36,648 nt of DNA, taken from positions 1 to 36,648 of IMG/VR virus record IMGVR_UViG_3300009537_002297; one strand, written 5' to 3'. Positions within the stretch are counted from its first letter, which is position 1; each line of letters begins with the position of its first letter. Under the pieces are notes generated by a model that did not search any database, was not told the DNA's origin, and saw only the letters and a list, made by a program, of their open reading frames with translations. Both the position numbers and the translations under genes were made by a program. Source of the DNA: a virus. Below, piece by piece: positions 33,214 through 36,648 of the stretch.

Positions 33214-34011
33214 ATGGAAAAATCATTAGTTAAAACAATTAGTAATATTACAGAAGATATTGGGGCAAAATTTTCTTGTATAGATGAAACTAAGTTAGCA
33301 GAAATATCAAAAAATATGATAGCAATAAATAAAGCTACTAAGAGTTTTGGTAAAAAGAATAGTCAAACTTCTGCAAAATTAATGACTCTTAATATGCTTG
33401 CGTGTTCTCCTTATCGAGCTTTGAGGCAATGTTTAAGTCAAATTGAAAGCAAACGAAAAGCTATTAAAGAAAATATGTTTGATTTAAGGCAGAAAAGATT
33501 AATCATAAATGATTTAGAAGGTTCAAAAAATAAATTTAAAATTTTAGAAAGAGAAAAATTATCTTCTGAAATTAATGATTCTATTTTGTATATAGAAGGG
33601 GCATTAAAAGAGTTAGCTGGATACCAAGATGCTTATGAACAAATACGAAAAAATAATAATATTAGAGAAAATTGGGATGAAAAAGATTTTGAAGATTCGG
33701 AGATAAAGCATCATGTGATGTCTGCTTTTAGAAATGGTGTTAGAGATTTACTTGCTTACGGTAATATGGGGCATGGGACAAGTGAATATTTTGAACAATT
33801 TGGAATAAATCCGATGGAAGCGATAATACAAATTAAAAAATATGTTGATGGATGTACACAATCTTCTAATGGTAATTTAAGTTATAAAGCTTATATAGGA
33901 TTCTTAAATGATATGGCTAATAAATATAAAGAAAATTATAAAGAAGCCATGAAACGACTCGGTCTTACATCTTTATTAACTGAAAATTTTTTATATAGGA
34001 ATGTTAAATGA
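33214..34011 (+). CDS. Coiled-coil phage protein, unknown function
   Basis: A 265-residue, almost wholly helical protein. A short motif SAKLMTLNMLACSPYRALRQ is followed by a coiled coil (LSQIESKRKAIKENMFDLRQ to LEREKLSSEI, about 70-115), then EGALKELAGYQDAYEQIRK and DFEDSEIKHHVMSAFRNGVRDL, and GHGTSEYFEQFGINPMEAI. I have the impression that this arrangement recurs in tailed environmental phages next to structural genes, but I cannot name a family. No signal peptide. AAGGAG precedes it. It overlaps the following lipoprotein gene by 4 nt. Confidence 0.6.
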   Translation: MEKSLVKTISNITEDIGAKFSCIDETKLAEISKNMIAINKATKSFGKKNSQTSAKLMTLNMLACSPYRALRQCLSQIESKRKAIKENMFDLRQKRLIINDLEGSKNKFKILEREKLSSEINDSILYIEGALKELAGYQDAYEQIRKNNNIRENWDEKDFEDSEIKHHVMSAFRNGVRDLLAYGNMGHGTSEYFEQFGINPMEAIIQIKKYVDGCTQSSNGNLSYKAYIGFLNDMANKYKENYKEAMKRLGLTSLLTENFLYRNVK

Positions 34012-34565
34012 AATATTTTCTATTAGTTTTTTGTTTATTTTTTTTGATAAGTTGTAAAAATATTGAATTATTATTAGATATGGCTGATAAAATTGGAAGT
34101 CAACCTAAAACTGTTGCACCAAAAGCTACTTCAACTATTCCCAAGACAAATAATCAGCCTATAGATTTATCTAAAGTCAAATGGCTTCATGCAAATGTGT
34201 CTGAATGGCCACAAACAGGAACACTTATTTCTGTAGATATTTCCAATTCTATAATTAAATTAATTTATGATAAAGCTAATACGTGGCCAGCAAAAGTAAT
34301 ATTCAATACTCAGCTAAATGCTAATCCGTGGATATTCGTTAAGCAGAATAATGTTTGGTACGCAGGAACTTTTGAATGGTTTAGGAAAGGTCAAACTTCC
34401 AAATCAATTAAGGTTGTAAAAGGCGATCATATAAAAGTTAAGCCGTTACATAATTTTATTCCAAAATCAGGCGAAACTTATGGCTTCATGGTTAGCGGAT
34501 TAGCTCGAACAAGCACAAGGAATGTTAAAGAAAGAACAAATATTCTAATGAAGGTATGGCCTTGA
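34008..34565 (+). CDS. Lipoprotein with conserved C-terminal domain
   Basis: A 185-residue protein with a lipoprotein signal peptide, MKYFLLVFCLFFLISC, cleavable before Cys16 (lipobox LISC). A linker rich in Thr/Pro/Lys follows. From VKWLHANVSEWPQTGTLISV onward it has a Trp-rich domain (NANPWIFVKQNNVWYAGTFE, RKGQTSKSIKV, GETYGFMVSGLARTS, ERTNILMKVWP) that I recall as widespread in phage and bacterial surface proteins of unknown function. It should be anchored in a membrane and exposed to the periplasm or exterior. It is the first of three adjacent lipoproteins. Confidence 0.72.
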   Translation: MKYFLLVFCLFFLISCKNIELLLDMADKIGSQPKTVAPKATSTIPKTNNQPIDLSKVKWLHANVSEWPQTGTLISVDISNSIIKLIYDKANTWPAKVIFNTQLNANPWIFVKQNNVWYAGTFEWFRKGQTSKSIKVVKGDHIKVKPLHNFIPKSGETYGFMVSGLARTSTRNVKERTNILMKVWP

Positions 34566-34583
34566 CTTGAGGAGACAAAATTT

Positions 34584-34742
34584 ATGAAATTTGTAGAAAA
34601 ATTTTTATTAATAATATCTGTGTTATCTTTGATTATTGGTGCGGGACTAATCATTCAGGCTTGCGGAGATACTAATCTAATAGTTTCTCCTGTATCAACT
34701 ACAAGTGGTTCAGGTAGGATTAATATTATCCAAACAACTTGA
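34584..34742 (+). CDS. Small lipoprotein (52 aa)
   Basis: MKFVEKFLLIISVLSLII then GAGLIIQAC gives an N-terminal hydrophobic segment with lipobox IQAC; Cys27 would be lipidated. The remainder is 25 residues, Ser/Thr-rich, ending RINIIQTT. GAGGAG lies 9 nt upstream of ATG 34584, and TGA is at 34740-34742. The size and position at the lysis end would suit an outer-membrane spanin, but no partner with the expected inner-membrane layout is certain. The second of three consecutive lipoproteins. Confidence 0.72.
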   Translation: MKFVEKFLLIISVLSLIIGAGLIIQACGDTNLIVSPVSTTSGSGRINIIQTT

Positions 34743-34758
34743 TTAATAAGGAGTAAAG

Positions 34759-35154
34759 ATGAATAGAAGAGAAATGGTAGTAGGTTCAATTGTTACCTTA
34801 TCAACAGTTCCTATGTCTGGTTGTATTCCTGCCATAAAACAACTTGCGGCTAAAATTGCGGAAATTGATTATAAATTTAGAATGATTTATGAAATGTGGG
34901 AATCATATAAGGCTATTTATATTGATGTCAGGGCAAGAGTAATAAAACATAAAGAGAAATTAAATTTGCCTCCGGAACTATGGGTAAAAATGGAAAAATT
35001 AAATAGCGGATTAGTAGAAGCAGATAAAATTATTGCGGATATAAAAATAGGAAAAGATATTGTTGAAGAAGAAATGAAAAAAGTAATTAAATCTGCGAAT
35101 TTAATGACAGAGATTGTTAAAGGGACAATTAAAGTTCTACCTTTAATACTTTAA
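34759..35154 (+). CDS. Lipoprotein with helical domain
   Basis: A 131-residue protein. The signal is MNRREMVVGSIVTLSTVPMSGC with lipobox MSGC, and lipidation at Cys22 is expected. The Arg-Arg at positions 3-4 is reminiscent of a twin-arginine signal, but the motif is incomplete. The mature part is helical and charged (IAEIDYKFRMIYEMWESYKA, RARVIKHKEKLNLPPELW, IADIKIGKDIVEEEMKKVIK). A coiled-coil lipoprotein at this position fits a spanin or envelope-spacing role. AAGGAG lies 8 nt upstream. This is the third lipoprotein in sequence. Confidence 0.72.
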   Translation: MNRREMVVGSIVTLSTVPMSGCIPAIKQLAAKIAEIDYKFRMIYEMWESYKAIYIDVRARVIKHKEKLNLPPELWVKMEKLNSGLVEADKIIADIKIGKDIVEEEMKKVIKSANLMTEIVKGTIKVLPLIL

Positions 35155-35161
35155 AAGAAAT

Positions 35162-35199
35162 CCCCTCCCTAAAGGAAGGGGTTTCCTGGAGAAAACTGG
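35162..35199 (+). promoter_or_regulatory. Hairpin leader with Shine-Dalgarno, copy 2
   Basis: CCCCTCCCT pairs with AGGAAGGGG, and CTGGAG stands 8 nt before ATG 35200. The 36 nt before the ATG differ from the leader of the nuclease gene at 8651-8686 in only three positions, with no gap, and both continue ATGAAA. It begins soon after the lipoprotein stop codon. Confidence 0.6.
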
Positions 35200-35754
35200 A
35201 TGAAAAGAATACCAATGCCAATAGTAGAAGTTTTACCAATAATAACTAAATTTGATAAGCCTGATTGGGTATTTGATAAAAAAATATTAAAGACTATGGG
35301 AATACGCTCATGGTTTAGTTTAAAAGGCTATTGGAATAAATTAAGCCCTCGTAAATTTAAACTTGCACGAGATTATAAGCTGCGTATATCTTTTTTGAAA
35401 TCTACACTATTTGTACCTAAAGGATTTATTTTTGATGGTGCGAGTATTCCTTTCTTTTTGCAGCCATTAATGTCGCCAACAGGAATTTTATTTATTGCCG
35501 CATTATTCCATGATTACGCTTATAAGCATAATAGGTTATTAGTTGAGATAATAACTAAAAGATCAAATAATGTTTATAAAAAAAGAGTAATTCCGTATAT
35601 GGAAAATGCCGGTAAAATGAAATTTGATAATTTATTTCGTAAAATAGCTATTCATACCAATGGGCTAAATTTACAATGCAATACCGCATGGTTAGGTTTG
35701 ACTATTGGTGGGTTTAAAGCATGGTATAAGCATAGGAGAAATAATGATGATTAA
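35200..35754 (+). CDS. DUF1353 family protein
   Basis: A 184-residue protein. The core VPKGFIFDGASIPFFLQPL (72-90) and ALFHDYAYKH (101-110) is the DUF1353 signature found in many phage lysis and tail regions. The His-Asp pair of FHDYAYKH is conserved in the family and may be catalytic or bind metal, but the activity is not established. The first 60 residues are a family-variable part. The gene has its own hairpin leader and a strong ribosome site. The 3' end overlaps the next gene by a few bases. Confidence 0.82.
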   Translation: MKRIPMPIVEVLPIITKFDKPDWVFDKKILKTMGIRSWFSLKGYWNKLSPRKFKLARDYKLRISFLKSTLFVPKGFIFDGASIPFFLQPLMSPTGILFIAALFHDYAYKHNRLLVEIITKRSNNVYKKRVIPYMENAGKMKFDNLFRKIAIHTNGLNLQCNTAWLGLTIGGFKAWYKHRRNNDD

Positions 35755-36121
35755 GAAAATAATTTTGGTAATTCTATTTTTGCTAATCACAAGCCAACCT
35801 GCAATAGCTACGGAATATATCTTCAAGCATACTATTGAAGACATGGTCACTTCAACTATTAAAGATAATGCTATTCCGGAAATCATTAAAACGGCTACAA
35901 TTAAAATGCTGAAGAATAAAAATTCACGATTCACGATGGCATCTACATTTGTTGTGTTCATGTGGGACGAAACAACAACTATCACTATGCAGTTCACTCC
36001 TCCAAAATTCTATGCGACAAGTTTAACATCTAAAAGGTTTTTGATTCCAATATTATTTTCTCTTGTTAAAGTGGATGTAGGAGGAACCGGATTGATAAAA
36101 TTGCTATGGGCAAGGAAATAA
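35747..36121 (+). CDS. Small exported protein
   Basis: A 124-residue protein from ATG 35747 (ATG 35744 is equally possible). The N-terminal MIKKIILVILFLLITSQPAIA is a signal peptide with an AxA cleavage site; AGGAG lies 8 nt upstream. The mature part has ATEYIFKHTIEDMVTSTIKD, a central TFVVFMWDETTTITMQFTPP and a hydrophobic FLIPILFSLVKV. The latter could be a second membrane segment. The location, between DUF1353 and DUF5675 genes, suggests lysis or envelope function. I do not recognise a family. Confidence 0.6.
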   Translation: MIKKIILVILFLLITSQPAIATEYIFKHTIEDMVTSTIKDNAIPEIIKTATIKMLKNKNSRFTMASTFVVFMWDETTTITMQFTPPKFYATSLTSKRFLIPILFSLVKVDVGGTGLIKLLWARK

Positions 36122-36609
36122 TGGAATTAGAAGTTTTACGATTTAGCAGTCAAAAAGAATCTACATTAGGATTATTGTTTGATGTCAGTTTAAATAAAAG
36201 GAAATTTCTTTGCTTTACTTTAGAGGATGAATATAGAACAAAAAAAATATATGGGCAAACAAGAATCCCCACAGGAACTTATGAAGTCAAATTAAAAAAA
36301 GAAGGTGGATTTCATAATAGATATAAAATTAAATTTCCTGATTTTCATAAAGGAATGCTGGAAATAACAAATGTTAAAGGGTTTGATTATATACTAATTC
36401 ATATAGGCAATAATGATGATGATACTGCTGGTTGTTTGTTAGTAGGTGACTCTTTGAGGCAAAATATAACTGATAAAGGCTTTGTTGGTTCATCTACAAT
36501 CGCATATAAAAGAGTTTATTCAATTATAGCAAATTTACTTGATCTTGGGGGCAAAGTGGTTATTAAGTATATTGATTTTGACACTAAGTCAAATTTACAT
36601 TCAGGATGA
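36121..36609 (+). CDS. DUF5675 family protein, possible lysis-related enzyme
   Basis: A 162-residue protein. The domain includes FLCFTLEDEYR (about 29-39), IYGQTRIPTGTYEVKL (43-58), YILIHIGNNDDDTAGCLLVG (90-109). The His94..Cys105 arrangement HIGN...DTAGC is like the active-site pattern of L,D-transpeptidase-type folds, but that is my inference. DUF5675 genes are commonly found at phage lysis ends. ATG 36121 is chosen over ATG 36106, as AAGGA is 4 nt upstream and TAATG couples it with the previous stop codon; it also begins the conserved MELEVLRFS. Confidence 0.8.
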   Translation: MELEVLRFSSQKESTLGLLFDVSLNKRKFLCFTLEDEYRTKKIYGQTRIPTGTYEVKLKKEGGFHNRYKIKFPDFHKGMLEITNVKGFDYILIHIGNNDDDTAGCLLVGDSLRQNITDKGFVGSSTIAYKRVYSIIANLLDLGGKVVIKYIDFDTKSNLHSG

Positions 36610-36648
36610 TTGAGAAATCGCTATGGATCAGCTTAAACTTTACACCTC

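Noticed and set aside
36623-36648. Start of another gene at the right edge (ATG GAT CAG...)
   Set aside because: Only eight codons are visible and no Shine-Dalgarno precedes the ATG; cannot be supported.

Overview
The window is a contiguous stretch of the late (virion) region of a tailed, non-contractile double-stranded DNA phage or prophage with an HK97-type head. Every convincing gene is on the + strand, the sequence is strongly AT-rich, and all three stop codons are used normally (code 11). Three consecutive lipoproteins near the right end and a heptosyltransferase-like gene suggest a Gram-negative host. The host species cannot be named from this sequence.

Layout, left to right. 1-95: tail end of an upstream gene (position fits a portal). 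96-380: no convincing gene, but three GC-rich hairpins. 381-3629: S78 prohead protease with a scaffold-like tail, major capsid protein and a small protein, closed by a terminator. 3741-12431: a block of roughly 9 kb, mostly carbohydrate genes: GT2-TPR, GT9, two CgeB-like glycosyltransferases, a radical-SAM/B12-type enzyme, two methyltransferases and a GDP-fucose-synthase-like epimerase, plus a secreted staphylococcal-nuclease-like enzyme. 12433-14101: head-tail connector, gp10-like neck protein and tail terminator. 14116-16051: two more glycosyltransferases separated by hairpins. 16133-24184: small protein, tail tube, tail assembly chaperones joined by a -1 frameshift, and a 1895-residue tape measure. 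24198-24950: a tenth sugar gene (GT-A). 24922-33199: distal tail, hub and fibre proteins carrying propeller, Asp-box, LamG and kelch-like modules. 33214-36609: a conserved-looking unknown, three lipoproteins, a DUF1353 protein, a small secreted protein and a DUF5675 protein, probably the lysis end of the late operon.

How it fits together. The sugar genes sit between virion genes, in the same direction and often translationally coupled, so they are probably expressed late. The simplest reading is that the phage glycosylates its own capsid or tail; alteration of host surface sugars is the main alternative. The tail tip proteins are built from binding modules, so this phage appears to invest in glycans on both sides of the phage-host contact.

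The most notable signals are (1) a textbook A AAA AAC slippery site at 18086-18092 that extends the 137-aa chaperone to 259 aa and exposes a CxxC-x13-CxxC zinc-ribbon-like motif found only in the shifted frame; (2) a dispersed family of GC-rich hairpins at the edges of inserted genes, two of which form a nearly identical 36-nt leader with its own Shine-Dalgarno sequence 26.5 kb apart; and (3) a LamG domain that appears to be spliced into the tail hub protein.
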